DNA of 64,000 bases from Burkholderia sp. Bp8963 (GCF_003854275.1 NZ_QTQP01000004.1:62001-126000); one strand, 5' to 3'; positions 29,335 through 39,040 are shown, counted from the first letter of the stretch. Translations and numbers: made by a program. The notes: a model not told the origin generated them from the sequence alone.

Positions 29335-30222
29335 TCAGTCCTCGTGCGATGTCTCGGCCCGGCGGCTCGCGAGCGGGTTGCGGCGCACGAGCAGCACGTG
29401 GACCTGGCGTGCGTCGCCGCGCTGGATCTCGAATACGAGGTTGCCGAGCTGCAGCTTCTCGCCGCGGTGCGGGACGCGCCCGAAATGGTGCGTGATCAGG
29501 CCGCCGATCGTGTCGACCTCGTCGTCGGAGAAATCGGTGCCGAACGTCTCGTTGAACTGTTCGATTTCCGTCAGCGCGCGTACGCGGTAGCGGCCGTCGG
29601 GCGCGGCGATGATGTTGCCGGCTTCCTCGTCGAAATCGTATTCGTCCTCGATGTCGCCGACGATCTGCTCGAGCACGTCCTCGATCGTGATCAGGCCCGC
29701 GACGCCGCCGTATTCGTCGACCACGATCGCGAGGTGGTTGCGGTTGACCCGGAAGTCGTGCAGCAGCACGTTCAGGCGCTTCGATTCCGGGATGAACACG
29801 GCCGGACGCAGCATCCCGCGCACGTCGAATTCCTCTTCCGCGTAGAAGCGCAGCAGGTCCTTCGCGAGCAGCACGCCGATCACGTTGTCGCGGTTGTCCT
29901 CGTAGACGGGGTAGCGCGAGTGCGCCTTTTCGAGGACGAACGGAATGAAATCCTCGGGCTTCTCGGCGATGTTGATCGCGTCCATCTGCGCGCGCGGCAC
30001 CATGATGTCGCGGGCGCACAGGTCGGACACCTGGAATACGCCCTCGATCATCGACAGCGAATCCGCGTCGATCAGGTTGCGTTCGTGCGCGTCCTGGAGG
30101 ATTTCCAGCAGCTCGCCGCGAGATTCGGGCTCGGGCGAAATGAAGTCGGTCAGGCGCTCGAGCAGCGAGCGCTTTTCATGGGGTTTGTCGTTTGACTTTC
30201 GACTGGGATACGAATCGTTCAT
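29335..30222 (-). CDS. corC: CorC/HlyC-family CBS-domain protein (YbeX)
   Basis: 295 aa, soluble. Two CBS domains (about 70-190, starting IMVPRAQMDAINI) are followed by the CorC_HlyC transporter-associated domain (about 205-285). CorC was linked to Mg/Co efflux with CorA; YbeX is also tied to ribosome metabolism. No membrane helices are present. The gap to lnt holds a short duplicated gggacaccccg. It precedes lnt as in E. coli. Confidence 0.93.
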   Translation of the reverse strand: MNDSYPSRKSNDKPHEKRSLLERLTDFISPEPESRGELLEILQDAHERNLIDADSLSMIEGVFQVSDLCARDIMVPRAQMDAINIAEKPEDFIPFVLEKAHSRYPVYEDNRDNVIGVLLAKDLLRFYAEEEFDVRGMLRPAVFIPESKRLNVLLHDFRVNRNHLAIVVDEYGGVAGLITIEDVLEQIVGDIEDEYDFDEEAGNIIAAPDGRYRVRALTEIEQFNETFGTDFSDDEVDTIGGLITHHFGRVPHRGEKLQLGNLVFEIQRGDARQVHVLLVRRNPLASRRAETSHED

Positions 30223-30473
30223 GGTGGTGCGCCCGGTTCACGTCGGGGCGCGCTGTCACGGAGTTGGCAAGGATACACCAAGGGCATGGCGCGACCGTGT
30301 CACCCCGGCCGGACGGCCGGGACGGGCGGCCGCGCAGGCCCCGCCTGGGGACGGACGGGCCTGGGCGCCACGCCGTCCTTCGGTTTCCATCCTATCTCAG
30401 AAAAGCACGGCCGGGCAGCGGCGGACAAAATCCAGGCCCGGCCGGCTGCCTCGCTGTTCGTGGCGCCGCCACG

Positions 30474-31106
30474 TCACCGGCAGCGCGCGAGCAGCGCTTC
30501 CAGTGCGCGATCGGGGATGCCGCTCGTGCGCAGCGCGTCGACGGTGCGGCTCACGTAGTCGAGCGTCGTGCCGTAGCGGCCGCTCGCGCAGCCGAATACT
30601 TCCTTTACGACGCGATCGGGCAGCTTGCCCGTATAGGTCGGCACGTCGCGGCGCATCACGAAGGCGAGCGCGTTCACGCGTTCGCCGTTCTCGAGCGCAC
30701 ATGGCAGCCACGCGGGCCGGTACGAGCCCATCGGCATCTCGCGTTTCCACAGCGTCTCGAGGTGTGGCTGCGCGGTCGGGCCCGCGAGCCGGAACGCGAT
30801 GCCGCTGCACGAGCCGCCGCGATCGAGCGCCAGCACGAGGCCCGGCTGCTCCGGCGTGCCGCGGTTCACGCGCGACCATAGATAGAGGCCGCGGTGGTAG
30901 CCGTGCACCTTGCCGCGCACCGCATCGACGGTCGGCAGGCCGGGGTTCCAGATCAGCGACCCATAGCCGAACAGCCACAGATCCTGATGTCCGTCCCAGT
31001 CGCGCATCGTGTGCGCGAGCGACGCCGCGAGCTCGTCTTCCGTCAGGAGCCGTCCCTCGCCGATCGACGGCGGGTACGCGGGCGGGAGCGTGGCGGCGTT
31101 GTGCAT
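30474..31106 (-). CDS. ChaC-like gamma-glutamylcyclotransferase
   Basis: 210 aa. The substrate-binding signature FGYGSLIWNPG (about 46-56) and the gamma-glutamylcyclotransferase fold with a conserved Glu in KREMPMGSYRPAWLP point to the ChaC family, which degrades glutathione to 5-oxoproline and Cys-Gly. It sits 15 bp downstream of ybeY and about 250 bp upstream of corC, interrupting the otherwise conserved ybeY-corC order. Being so close to ybeY it is probably translated from the same message. Confidence 0.88.
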   Translation of the reverse strand: MHNAATLPPAYPPSIGEGRLLTEDELAASLAHTMRDWDGHQDLWLFGYGSLIWNPGLPTVDAVRGKVHGYHRGLYLWSRVNRGTPEQPGLVLALDRGGSCSGIAFRLAGPTAQPHLETLWKREMPMGSYRPAWLPCALENGERVNALAFVMRRDVPTYTGKLPDRVVKEVFGCASGRYGTTLDYVSRTVDALRTSGIPDRALEALLARCR

Positions 31107-31121
31107 CGGGGGCAGACCGGC

Positions 31122-31901
31122 TTACTGGTAGGGGTTCGGGAAGCCCAGTTTGGCGAGGATGTCGATTTCGAGCGCTTCCATCTCGGCGGCATCCTCGTCG
31201 CTCGTCTCGTGGTCGTAGCCCTGCGCGTGCAGCGCGCCGTGCACGAGCAGGTGCGCGTAGTGGGCGACGAGCGGCTTGCCCTGTTCCTGCGCCTCGCGCT
31301 CGACCACCGGGCAGCACAGCACGAGGTCGCCGATCACGGTGCCGTCCGGCGTGTCGTCGTACGCGAAGGTCAGCACGTTGGTCGGGTAGTCCTTGTGGCG
31401 ATAGCTGTCGTTCAGCACGCGGCCTTCTTCGTCGCCGACGAAGCGCACGGTCAGCTGTGCGTCGGCGAACAGCGCGGGCGTGATCCATTCGGCGATCAGC
31501 TTGCGCTTCGGCAGCGCCTTGCGCAGATCGCCGCCGATCTCGTCGCCGTATTGCACGGTCAGGTCGAGCTCGGGTTCGCGGATCGCGTCGCCGTCGAGGC
31601 CGATGTCGCGCGGCGCGGGTTCCGCGCCGACGTGCAGCGTGATGCTGTCGTAGTGCTCGGGCTGCAGCGCGAGCTTCGCGCGCATCGACGGATCGGCGTG
31701 CTGCGCGACGATCGCGACCGCGGCTTCGCCGGAGCTGCCCGACAGGTCGAACATCAGGCTGCGGCCATCGGCAAAGTCGATCCGCAGCCCCTGCGCATCG
31801 ACGGACTTGACCTTGCCCTTCGCATCGAACAGCGAAAGACGGAGCGTTTCGGGCGTCGCCTTGTCGGCGCGGGCGGACTTGCGGGAGCGGGACGATTTCA
31901 T
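31122..31901 (-). CDS. ybeY: endoribonuclease YbeY with a long N-terminal extension
   Basis: 259 aa from ATG 31901. The C-terminal ~150 residues are YbeY: the zinc site [16 protein letters not shown] and the conserved [21 protein letters not shown] are intact, as needed for 16S rRNA 3'-end maturation and 70S quality control. The first ~108 residues ([12 protein letters not shown] to about PAPRD) are not part of the usual enzyme. They have normal coding composition and no nearer start with a good ribosome binding site was seen, so I keep the long form. The true start needs testing. It follows ybeZ after a terminator-like hairpin. Confidence 0.88.
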   Translation of the reverse strand: MKSSRSRKSARADKATPETLRLSLFDAKGKVKSVDAQGLRIDFADGRSLMFDLSGSSGEAAVAIVAQHADPSMRAKLALQPEHYDSITLHVGAEPAPRDIGLDGDAIREPELDLTVQYGDEIGGDLRKALPKRKLIAEWITPALFADAQLTVRFVGDEEGRVLNDSYRHKDYPTNVLTFAYDDTPDGTVIGDLVLCCPVVEREAQEQGKPLVAHYAHLLVHGALHAQGYDHETSDEDAAEMEALEIDILAKLGFPNPYQ

Positions 31902-31994
31902 GACGCGGCAGGCAATTGGAACGCGTTGAGCATACACCAAACGGCCGATCCCACCCGAATTCGGCGGTGCGCCACGACGCCCGCCGCGCGGCCG

Positions 31995-32030
31995 AAAAAA
32001 AGCCCGGCGCGCCGTCGGGCGGGCCGGGCC
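31995..32030 (-). terminator. Rho-independent terminator downstream of ybeZ
   Basis: On the - strand a GC-rich stem (GCCCGGC...GCCGGGC, 32002-32030) is followed by seven T (complement of 31995-32001). It lies between ybeZ (ends 32051) and ybeY (starts 31901), so it should reduce or stop read-through and implies a separate promoter for ybeY. Confidence 0.8.
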
Positions 32031-32050
32031 GGGCATGCCGCGCGGGCGCG

Positions 32051-33097
32051 TCAGCCGTCCTGGTGCTGCGCGTGGAACTCGTCGTACGCCTCGACGATCC
32101 GCGCGACGAGCGGGTGGCGGACCACGTCGGCGCTCGTGAAGCGCGTGAGCGCGATCCCGCGCACGCCGCCGAGCACCTGCTGCGCCTCGATCAGGCCGCT
32201 TTTCTGCGCGCGCGGCAGGTCGACCTGGCTCGTGTCGCCGGTGACGACCGCCTTCGAGCCGAAGCCGATCCGCGTGAGGAACATCTTCATCTGCTCGGGC
32301 GTGGTGTTCTGCGCCTCGTCGAGGATGATGAACGCGTGGTTCAGCGTGCGGCCGCGCATGTACGCGAGCGGCGCGATCTCGATCATCTGGCGCTCGAACA
32401 TCTTCGCGGTCTTGTCGAAGCCGAGCAGGTCGTACAGCGCGTCGTACAGCGGCCGCAGGTACGGATCGACCTTCTGCGCGAGGTCGCCCGGCAGGAAGCC
32501 GAGCCGCTCGCCGGCCTCGACGGCCGGGCGCGTCAGCACGATGCGCTTGACCTGGTCGCGCTCGAGCGCGTCGACCGCGCACGCGACCGCGAGATAGGTC
32601 TTGCCGGTGCCGGCCGGGCCGATCCCGAACGTGATGTCGTGCGACAGGATCTGCTTCAGGTATTCGCGCTGCGCGGGCGTGCGGCCGCGCAGGTCCGCGC
32701 GGCGCGTGTACAGCTTCGGCGCGGGCTCCTCGAGTTCCTCGTCGTCGACGCGCATCACCGGCTCGTCGAACGGATGGTCGGGGTCGCCACGGAACCGCAC
32801 GTCGAGCGTGTCTTCGATGCGGCCGTTGCCGCCCGTGTGACGCACCTCGACGAGCGCGAGCTGGATGTCGTCGACCGACAGCGGATCGCGCGCGCGGTTG
32901 TAGAAGTTTTCGAGCGCGGTGAGCGCGAGCTTCGCGCCGCGCCCGCGGATCGAGATCCGGTGGCCGCGCCGCTGCATCGTGACGTCGAGCGCCTGTTCGA
33001 TCTGGCGCAGGTTCTCGTCGAGCGGGCCGCAGAGATTCGCGAGGCGCGCGTTGTCGTCGCGCGGCGCGGTGAATTCCAGTGTCTGGGTGGTCTTCAA
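32051..33097 (-). CDS. ybeZ: PhoH-family ATPase (YbeZ)
   Basis: 348 aa. The Walker A motif [11 protein letters not shown] (about 160-170), Walker [11 protein letters not shown] (about 255) and the terminal segment [24 protein letters not shown] are typical of the PhoH-like ATPases linked to YbeY and RNA metabolism. The N-terminal ~110 residues contain a KH-like RNA-binding region. It lies 40 bp after miaB, the same order as E. coli miaB-ybeZ-ybeY-ybeX-lnt. Confidence 0.93.
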   Translation of the reverse strand: MKTTQTLEFTAPRDDNARLANLCGPLDENLRQIEQALDVTMQRRGHRISIRGRGAKLALTALENFYNRARDPLSVDDIQLALVEVRHTGGNGRIEDTLDVRFRGDPDHPFDEPVMRVDDEELEEPAPKLYTRRADLRGRTPAQREYLKQILSHDITFGIGPAGTGKTYLAVACAVDALERDQVKRIVLTRPAVEAGERLGFLPGDLAQKVDPYLRPLYDALYDLLGFDKTAKMFERQMIEIAPLAYMRGRTLNHAFIILDEAQNTTPEQMKMFLTRIGFGSKAVVTGDTSQVDLPRAQKSGLIEAQQVLGGVRGIALTRFTSADVVRHPLVARIVEAYDEFHAQHQDG

Positions 33098-33137
33098 AGT
33101 GGCGTCGGGCTCCTAATGGAACGTCAGTGCGGGAACG

Positions 33138-34508
33138 TCAGTGCGCAGCCGTCGCGTCGTCGTGCGCGAGCACGAGCTCGCCGCGCAGCGAGTGCGGATA
33201 CGCATGATTGATCTTCACGTCGATCATCTGGCCGATCAGGCGCGGGTGCGACGCGAGCGGCGCCGGGAAATTCACGACCCGGTTGTTCTCGGTGCGGCCC
33301 GCGAGCTCGTTCGGGTCCTTGCGCGACGGGCCCTCGACGAGGATCCGCTCGACCTTGCCGACCATCGACTGGCTGATGCGCGCGACGTTTTCCTCGATCG
33401 TCGCCTGCAGATGTTGCAGGCGTTTGAGCTTGACCTCGCGCGGCGTGTCGTCGTGCAGGTTCGCGGCCGGCGTGCCGGGGCGCGGGCTGTAGATGAACGA
33501 GAAGCTCGTGTCGTAGCTCATCTCGTGCACGAGCGCCATCGTCTTGTCGAAGTCGGCCTCGGTCTCGCCGGGGAAGCCGATGATGATGTCGGTCGACAGC
33601 GACAGATCGGGGCGGATCGCGCGCAGCTTGCGGATCACCGACTTGTACTCGAGCACCGTGTAGCCGCGCTTCATCGCCATCAGGATGCGGTCGGAGCCGT
33701 GCTGTACGGGCAGGTGCAGGTGGTTCACGAGCTTCGGCACCTTCGCGTACGTGTCGAGCAGGCGCTGCGTGAACTCCTTCGGGTGCGACGTCGTGTAGCG
33801 GATCCGTTCGATGCCGGGGATGTCGGCCACGTATTCGATCAGCGTCGCGAAATCGGCGATCTCGTGCGAGCCGGCCGTCAACGCGCCACGGTAGGCGTTC
33901 ACGTTCTGGCCGAGCAGCGTGACTTCGCGCACGCCCTGGTCGGCGAGGCCGGCCACTTCGGTCAGCACGTCGTCGAGCGGGCGCGACACTTCATCGCCGC
34001 GCGTGTACGGCACCACGCAGTAGCTGCAGTACTTCGAGCAGCCTTCCATGATCGACACGAACGCGCTCGGGCCCTCGACGCGCGCGGGCGGCAAGTGGTC
34101 GAACTTCTCGATCTCGGGGAACGTGATGTCGACCTGCGCGCGGCCGCTCGCGCGGCGCTGGTCGATCATCTGCGGCAGCCGGTGCAGCGTCTGCGGGCCG
34201 AACACGAGGTCGACGTACGGCGCGCGCGACACGATCGACGCGCCTTCCTGGCTCGCGACGCAGCCGCCGACGCCGATCAGCAGGTCCGGCTTCGCCTCCT
34301 TCAGCTCGCGCACGCGGCCGAGGTCGGAGAACACCTTCTCCTGCGCCTTCTCGCGCACCGAGCAGGTGTTGAACAGGATGATGTCCGCGTCTTCGGGAGA
34401 GTCGGTCTTTTCGAGGCCTTCGGCCGCATTGAGCACGTCCACCATCTTGTCCGAGTCGTACTCGTTCATCTGGCAGCCGAAGGTCTTTACGTAAACTTTC
34501 TTGGTCAT
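33138..34508 (-). CDS. miaB: tRNA-2-methylthio-N6-dimethylallyladenosine synthase
   Basis: 456 aa radical-SAM methylthiotransferase acting on A37 of tRNAs reading UNN codons. Three parts are visible: the N-terminal MTTase domain with [12 protein letters not shown] and [10 protein letters not shown]; the radical-SAM cluster motif CSKYCSYC (CX3CX2C, about 157-164); and a C-terminal TRAM domain (about 380-446). It heads the miaB-ybeZ run. A TATAAT -10 element lies about 145 bp upstream. Confidence 0.97.
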   Translation of the reverse strand: MTKKVYVKTFGCQMNEYDSDKMVDVLNAAEGLEKTDSPEDADIILFNTCSVREKAQEKVFSDLGRVRELKEAKPDLLIGVGGCVASQEGASIVSRAPYVDLVFGPQTLHRLPQMIDQRRASGRAQVDITFPEIEKFDHLPPARVEGPSAFVSIMEGCSKYCSYCVVPYTRGDEVSRPLDDVLTEVAGLADQGVREVTLLGQNVNAYRGALTAGSHEIADFATLIEYVADIPGIERIRYTTSHPKEFTQRLLDTYAKVPKLVNHLHLPVQHGSDRILMAMKRGYTVLEYKSVIRKLRAIRPDLSLSTDIIIGFPGETEADFDKTMALVHEMSYDTSFSFIYSPRPGTPAANLHDDTPREVKLKRLQHLQATIEENVARISQSMVGKVERILVEGPSRKDPNELAGRTENNRVVNFPAPLASHPRLIGQMIDVKINHAYPHSLRGELVLAHDDATAAH

Positions 34509-34652
34509 GGGGATTCGCCGTTCGCAGTGGTTGACCTGGGGGCGTCGTCAAGAGTGAATCGGGACGGCCGTCGTCCGGGCCGCGCAGCGGGCACCGGAAC
34601 ACCGGTACGCGCGCGGTGCACGCGAACAAAAAGGCCGTCGGGAAAGCTTTCC

Positions 34653-34658
34653 ATTATA
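34653..34658 (-). promoter_or_regulatory. Putative -10 element of the miaB promoter
   Basis: The - strand reads TATAAT in the only AT-rich patch between the LysR gene and miaB. No good -35 hexamer 17 bp upstream is apparent (GCCCGG). It would give a leader of about 135 nt. Confidence 0.4.
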
Positions 34659-34751
34659 GCTTTTCGTGCCGCCCCGGGCGGCCATGCGGTTGCAGCGGCA
34701 CGATGCCGGCTGCCGGGGTCCGGACCCCGGCAGCGCCGCGCGACCGGGCGT

Positions 34752-35684
34752 TCAGCGGCACGCGTTCAGCAGGTCGTCGAGCGCGGCCTCCTCGCGCGCG
34801 AAGCGTTCGGCGAGGAAATCGAGCAGCACGCGCACGCGCGGCGCCATGTAGCGCTTGCTGTGATAGATCGCGTGCAGCGGCGCCTCCTGGTGCCGCCAGT
34901 CGGGCAGCAGCACGCGCAGCCGGCCCGCGCGCACGTCGTCCGCGATGTCCCAGATCGACTTCTGCACGATCCCGTGGCCGCGCAGCGCCCACTCGCGGGC
35001 GAGGCCGCCGTCGTTCGTCTCGAACGCGTTCGCGAGCGGCACCGTGTAGGTCTGCACTTCGTCGCCGCGCGTGAAGCGCCACGCGTTCAACGGCCCGGAC
35101 GCGATCGTGATCACGATGCACGGAAAGCGGGCCAGTTCCTGCGGATCGCCCGGCACGCCATGCCGCGCGACGAACGACGGCGCCGCGCACAGCACGCGCC
35201 GGTTCGCGGCCAGCCGGCGGGCGATCAGCGCGCCGTCGGGCGGCGCAGCGAAGCGGATCGCGAGGTCGATCTCGTCCTGCCACAGGTTCGCCGGGGAGTC
35301 GGACGCCGTCAGCGAGAACGTCACGTCCGGATACGCGACGGTGAATTCGTCGAGCCAGTCGAGCAACTGGTTGCGGCCGAAATCGGACGTCGACGACAGC
35401 CGCACCTTGCCGCCGACGACGTTGCGGCCTTCCTGCAGCATCGCATCCGCATCGTCGAGCGCCTGCAGCGCCTGCCGGCAGCAGTTCAGGTACAGGCGGC
35501 CCTCGTCGGTGAGCCGCAGCTGCCGCGTCGAACGCTCGAACAGCCGCGTTGCGGTCTTCGCCTCGAGCTTCGCGAGCCGCGCACTCGCGGCGGCCGGCGT
35601 CAGGTTCAGCTTGCGCCCGGCGGCCGTAAGGCTGCCGAGCTCCGCGGCTTCGACGAACAGCCGGATATCGCCCAGTCGGTCCAT
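34752..35684 (-). CDS. LysR-family transcriptional regulator
   Basis: 310 aa. The N-terminal winged helix DIRLFVEAAELGSLTAAGRKL is the LysR DNA-binding domain (about 4-62), followed by the effector-binding domain (about 90-295). An in-frame ATG 33 bp upstream is possible, but MDRLGDIRLF is the usual family start. It is transcribed away from the MFS transporter gene at 35832, which it likely controls from the shared ~145-bp AT-richer region. The effector is unknown. Confidence 0.9.
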   Translation of the reverse strand: MDRLGDIRLFVEAAELGSLTAAGRKLNLTPAAASARLAKLEAKTATRLFERSTRQLRLTDEGRLYLNCCRQALQALDDADAMLQEGRNVVGGKVRLSSTSDFGRNQLLDWLDEFTVAYPDVTFSLTASDSPANLWQDEIDLAIRFAAPPDGALIARRLAANRRVLCAAPSFVARHGVPGDPQELARFPCIVITIASGPLNAWRFTRGDEVQTYTVPLANAFETNDGGLAREWALRGHGIVQKSIWDIADDVRAGRLRVLLPDWRHQEAPLHAIYHSKRYMAPRVRVLLDFLAERFAREEAALDDLLNACR

Positions 35685-35831
35685 CCGATTTTCCAATGGC
35701 GTTTGAAAATGGTTCAAATGCTACGCCAATTATCAAATTTCATCGTATTCGGGACAATGCGCGCATCTTTCGTCGTGTCGTGCGGCGCGGCATCCGCCCG
35801 CGCCGCGCGCCGGCCGCTTCCGGAGACCATC

Positions 35832-37007
35832 ATGCCCGTTCCGTTACTGGCGCTCGCGATCAGCGCGTTCGCCATCGGCACCACCGAGTTCATCATCATG
35901 GGCCTGCTGCCCGAGGTTGCGCACGACCTCGCGGTGTCGCTGCCGTCCGCCGGGCTGCTCGTGACCGGCTACGCGCTCGACGTCGCCGTCGGCGCGCCGC
36001 TGCTCGCGGTGCTGACGAGCCGCATGCCGCGCAAGGCCGCGCTGCAGTTGCTGATGGGGATCTTCATCGTCGGCAACGTGCTGTGCGCGACCGCGTCCGG
36101 CTACGGGATGCTGATGGTCGCGCGCGTCGTCACGTCGTTCGCGCATGGCTCGTTCTTCGGCATCGGCGCGGTGGTCGCCGCGTCGCTCGTGCCGGTCGAC
36201 CGGCGCGCGAGCGCGATCGCGCTGATGTTCACGGGCCTCACGCTGTCGAACGTGCTCGGCGTGCCGTTCGGCACGTTCGTCGGCCAGCTGCTCGGCTGGC
36301 GCGCGTCGTTCTGGATCGTCGCGGCGTTCGGCGTCGCGTCGCTCGCGGGCATTGCCGCGCTGGTGCCGAACCGCCACGACAGCGGGCCGGTCGGGCTCGG
36401 CCACGAAGTGCGCGTGCTGAAGGAGCCGCAGGTGTGGCTCGCGCTGCTGATGACCGTGCTCGGCTTCGGTGGCGTATTCGTCGTGTTCACCTACATCGCG
36501 CCGATTCTCGAAAGCGTGTCCGGCTACTCGCCGCGTGCGGTCGCGCTGATCCTCGTGCTGTTCGGCGCGGGGCTCACGATCGGCAATACGCTCGGCGGCA
36601 AGCTTGCCGACCGCGCGCTGATGCCGTCGCTGATGGCGATCCTCGTCGCGCTGATGGTGGTGATGGCCGTGTTCGCGAAGACGAGCCACCAGCCGGTCGC
36701 GGCCGCCGTCACCGTGTTCGTGTGGGGGATCGCCGCGTTCGCGACGGTGCCGCCGCTGCAGGCGCGCGTCGTCGAGAAGGCCGCGAGCGCGCCGCACCTC
36801 GCGTCGACGCTGAACATCGGCGCGTTCAACGTCGGCAATGCGGGCGGCGCGTGGCTCGGCGGTCTCGCGCTCGGCCACGGCTTCGCGCTCGATGCGCTGC
36901 CGTGGGTTGCGGTGGCGGTGAGCTTCGCGGCGCTCGTCGTCACCTGGCTCGCGGCGCGGCTCGATGCGCGCGATCCGGCGCGGCGCTGCGCGGCGGCGGC
37001 GCAATAG
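35832..37007 (+). CDS. MFS transporter, DHA1/AraJ-type
   Basis: 391 aa with 12 predicted helices. The N-terminal ALAISAFAIGTTEFIIMGLLPEVA and the motif A region between helices 2 and 3 (TSRMPRKAAL) are typical of the DHA1 efflux family (AraJ, Cml-like). The frame continues open far upstream but only as the antisense of miaB and the LysR gene, so the ATG at 35832 is chosen. It probably exports drugs or metabolites; divergence from a LysR gene suggests inducible expression. Confidence 0.88.
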   Translation: MPVPLLALAISAFAIGTTEFIIMGLLPEVAHDLAVSLPSAGLLVTGYALDVAVGAPLLAVLTSRMPRKAALQLLMGIFIVGNVLCATASGYGMLMVARVVTSFAHGSFFGIGAVVAASLVPVDRRASAIALMFTGLTLSNVLGVPFGTFVGQLLGWRASFWIVAAFGVASLAGIAALVPNRHDSGPVGLGHEVRVLKEPQVWLALLMTVLGFGGVFVVFTYIAPILESVSGYSPRAVALILVLFGAGLTIGNTLGGKLADRALMPSLMAILVALMVVMAVFAKTSHQPVAAAVTVFVWGIAAFATVPPLQARVVEKAASAPHLASTLNIGAFNVGNAGGAWLGGLALGHGFALDALPWVAVAVSFAALVVTWLAARLDARDPARRCAAAAQ

Positions 37008-37190
37008 CGCGGGAACGGGCCGCGGAAGAACGCATTCCTCCGCGATGCTGATAACGGTGTGAAGATAACTTCGTTTGCCCGTGCGAGACCGGGTGATAGC
37101 GTCTCGGTATGCGCTTCGATCGATGCGCAACCCGATGTCCATCCGGCTTATCCCATTCGCAGGGCTGCCCGGCAGCCCGGAGGCAACGCA

Positions 37191-37874
37191 ATGCATTCCA
37201 CCCTGGCGCTCGTGCGCGATGTGTCTTCCGTCGGGGCCGGCGACACCGCCGATCTCCGGACGCTGGCGTCGTTCGATGTCCTCGAGCAGGTCGTCGGCGT
37301 CAATCTCGCGCGGCTGCGCGCCGAGCGGCAGCTGTCGCTCGATGCGCTCGCACGGCTGTCGGGCGTGTCGCGCGCGATGCTCGCGCAGATCGAATCCGCG
37401 CGCAGCGTGCCGTCGATCAAGGTGCTGTGCAAGATCGCCGCGGCGCTGAAGGTGTCGGTCGCCGCGTTCCTGCGCCGCCATGCGGTGAACGGCTTCGAGC
37501 ATCTCGCAGCCGACCGCGCGGCGCGCGTCGTCAGCTCGAACGGCCGCTTCTCGGCACGCGCGCTCTATCCGGAAGGCGAGCCGGCCACGGCCGAGTTCCA
37601 TGAGCTGCGGATCGCGCCGCTGCATACCGAGCCCGGTGCGCGCCGCGCGCCGGGCACGACGGTCAATCTCGTCGTCAGCGAAGGCACGCTCGAGGTGAGC
37701 GTGCACGACCGCCGCCAGTTGCTCGCGACGGGCGACGCGATCGTGTTCGACGCCGACCAGCCGTACAGCCTGCGCAATCCGGGCGACAGCGAGGTGCGTG
37801 CGTTCCGCGTGACGGTGAGCCCCGAGGTGCCGCCGCGCTGGCGCGTGGCGGACGCGGCACGCGCGGCTGGCTAG
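37191..37874 (+). CDS. XRE-family regulator with C-terminal cupin domain
   Basis: 227 aa. A helix-turn-helix (about 37-90; LARLSGVSRAMLAQIESARS is the recognition region) is joined to a small cupin sensor (about 130-215, HELRIAPLHTEPGARR). Proteins of this HTH_3-cupin layout regulate amine, amino-acid or sulfonate catabolism. The start at 37191 has cggagg 8 bases upstream. The ~180-bp region before it has a repeated gataac element near 37046 and 37064 that might be an operator. The target genes are not evident. Confidence 0.88.
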   Translation: MHSTLALVRDVSSVGAGDTADLRTLASFDVLEQVVGVNLARLRAERQLSLDALARLSGVSRAMLAQIESARSVPSIKVLCKIAAALKVSVAAFLRRHAVNGFEHLAADRAARVVSSNGRFSARALYPEGEPATAEFHELRIAPLHTEPGARRAPGTTVNLVVSEGTLEVSVHDRRQLLATGDAIVFDADQPYSLRNPGDSEVRAFRVTVSPEVPPRWRVADAARAAG

Positions 37875-37999
37875 GCCGGCCAGTCCGTTCGGATGATGTT
37901 TTTAGACGGGGTCGTCAGTAAGGTTATCGATACCGTTCGCTGCATCGCGCGTGCAGCTGTTGTATGCTTTGCCCGCCGGTTCGTCCGGCAATCAGTGCG

Positions 38000-38145
38000 T
38001 CTTCAGGGCGGGGCGGAATTCCCCACCGGCGGTAGGCTGGCGTAAGCCGGCGAGCCCGCGAGCGCCCGCGCAGTCAGCGCGGGGTCAGCAGATCTGGTCG
38101 AATGCCAGAGCCGACGGTCACAGTCCGGATGAGAGAAGATGTGCA
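38000..38145 (+). ncRNA. FMN riboswitch (RFN element)
   Basis: The conserved RFN blocks are present in order: tcttcagggcggggcg, aattccccaccggcggta, agcccgcgagcgcc, gtcagcagatctggt, and the closing ccgacggtcacagtccggat gagagaagat (about 38111-38140). Binding of FMN to this leader represses ribB. A 9-bp hairpin with a U-rich tail (38166-38190) lies between it and the start codon and could be the termination platform. Confidence 0.96.
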
Positions 38146-38165
38146 GATAGTCATGTCCGTCAGGG

Positions 38166-38210
38166 CCGCTTCGCGATGCGTGCGAAGCGGGTTGTCGTTC
38201 TGTCTGTTTG
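38166..38210 (+). terminator. Hairpin in the ribB leader, possible riboswitch expression platform
   Basis: Arms ccgcttcgc (38166-38174) and gcgaagcgg (38182-38190) pair perfectly around a 7-nt loop and are followed by gttgtcgttctgtctgtttg, which is U-rich without a pure T-run. Position directly after the RFN element suggests conditional termination. Confidence 0.6.
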
Positions 38211-38261
38211 CAATGCCCTGAAACGTTTTTCGCCCATATCGTTTTGCGAGGAGCGTTTCAC

Positions 38262-39008
38262 ATGTCCTTCAAGTCCACCGTTTCGTCCCCCGTTTCGTCC
38301 ACAGTTTTGTCCAATTCGTCGGCGCCCGCCGATGCCTTCGCCGATCTCCCGTTGCTCGATTCCGAACCGGTGCCGCCGCGCATCGCCGCCGCGCTCGACG
38401 CGTTGCGCGCGGGCCGCGCGGTCGTGTTGCAGGACGATCACGACCGTGAGAACGAGGCCGACCTGATCGTCGCCGCGGAGCGGATCACGCCGGAAACGAT
38501 GGCGCTGCTGATCCGCGAATGCAGCGGGATCGTGTGTCTGTGCCTGACCGACGACAAGGTGCGCGCGCTCGCGCTGCCGCCGATGGTGCAGACCAACGAG
38601 AGCCGCAACAGCACCGCGTTCACCGTGTCGATCGAGGCGCGCGAAGGCGTGCATACGGGCGTGTCGGCGGCCGACCGCGTGACGACGATCCGCGCGGCGA
38701 TCGCCGACGACGCGACGCCGCACGACATCGTCCGCCCCGGGCACGTGTTCCCGCTGCGTGCGCAGCCGGGCGGCGTGCTCGCGCGCCGCGGCCACACCGA
38801 AGGGACCGTCGACCTGACGATCCTCGCGGGGCTGAAGCCGGCCGGCGTGCTGTGCGAGCTGATGAATCCGGACGGCACGATGACGCGCGGCGACGACGTC
38901 GCGCGCTTCGCGCAACAGCACGGCCTGCCGATGCTGACGATCGCGGAGCTGGTCGAATTCCGCGAGGCGCTCGCGGCTGCGCGCGAGCGGTGCTGCGAGC
39001 CGGCGTGA
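38262..39008 (+). CDS. ribB: 3,4-dihydroxy-2-butanone-4-phosphate synthase
   Basis: 248 aa. It converts ribulose 5-phosphate to the four-carbon precursor of riboflavin. Active-site segments [16 protein letters not shown] and HTGVSAADR are intact, as is RPGHVFPL. There is no GTP cyclohydrolase II domain, so it is the single-function enzyme. The first ~30 residues (Ser/Val-rich) are extra to the family core. The FMN riboswitch in its leader makes it the regulated, probably back-up copy. Confidence 0.96.
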   Translation: MSFKSTVSSPVSSTVLSNSSAPADAFADLPLLDSEPVPPRIAAALDALRAGRAVVLQDDHDRENEADLIVAAERITPETMALLIRECSGIVCLCLTDDKVRALALPPMVQTNESRNSTAFTVSIEAREGVHTGVSAADRVTTIRAAIADDATPHDIVRPGHVFPLRAQPGGVLARRGHTEGTVDLTILAGLKPAGVLCELMNPDGTMTRGDDVARFAQQHGLPMLTIAELVEFREALAAARERCCEPA

Positions 39009-39020
39009 CCCGGAGCGGGG

Positions 39021-39040
39021 CGGGCGCGTTCGCGCGCCCG
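39021..39040. repeat. UUCG-capped hairpin between convergent ribB and HAD genes
   Basis: Arms cgggcgcg and cgcgcccg pair over 8 bp around ttcg. There is no T-tract, so it may stabilise the ribB mRNA end rather than terminate by itself. Confidence 0.6.

Larger units (their letters stand above)
37875..38261 (+). promoter_or_regulatory. 387-bp leader and promoter region of ribB
   Basis: Contains no gene. It holds the ribB promoter (probably within 37905-37985, where a TATGCT occurs near 37965), then the FMN riboswitch and a downstream hairpin at 38166-38190, then the ribosome binding site gcgaggag before the ribB ATG. Confidence 0.7.

Noticed and set aside
33141-35831. Continuous + strand frame leading into the MFS transporter gene
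   Set aside because: It is antisense to miaB and the LysR gene. The real transporter start at 35832 gives a proper first membrane helix.
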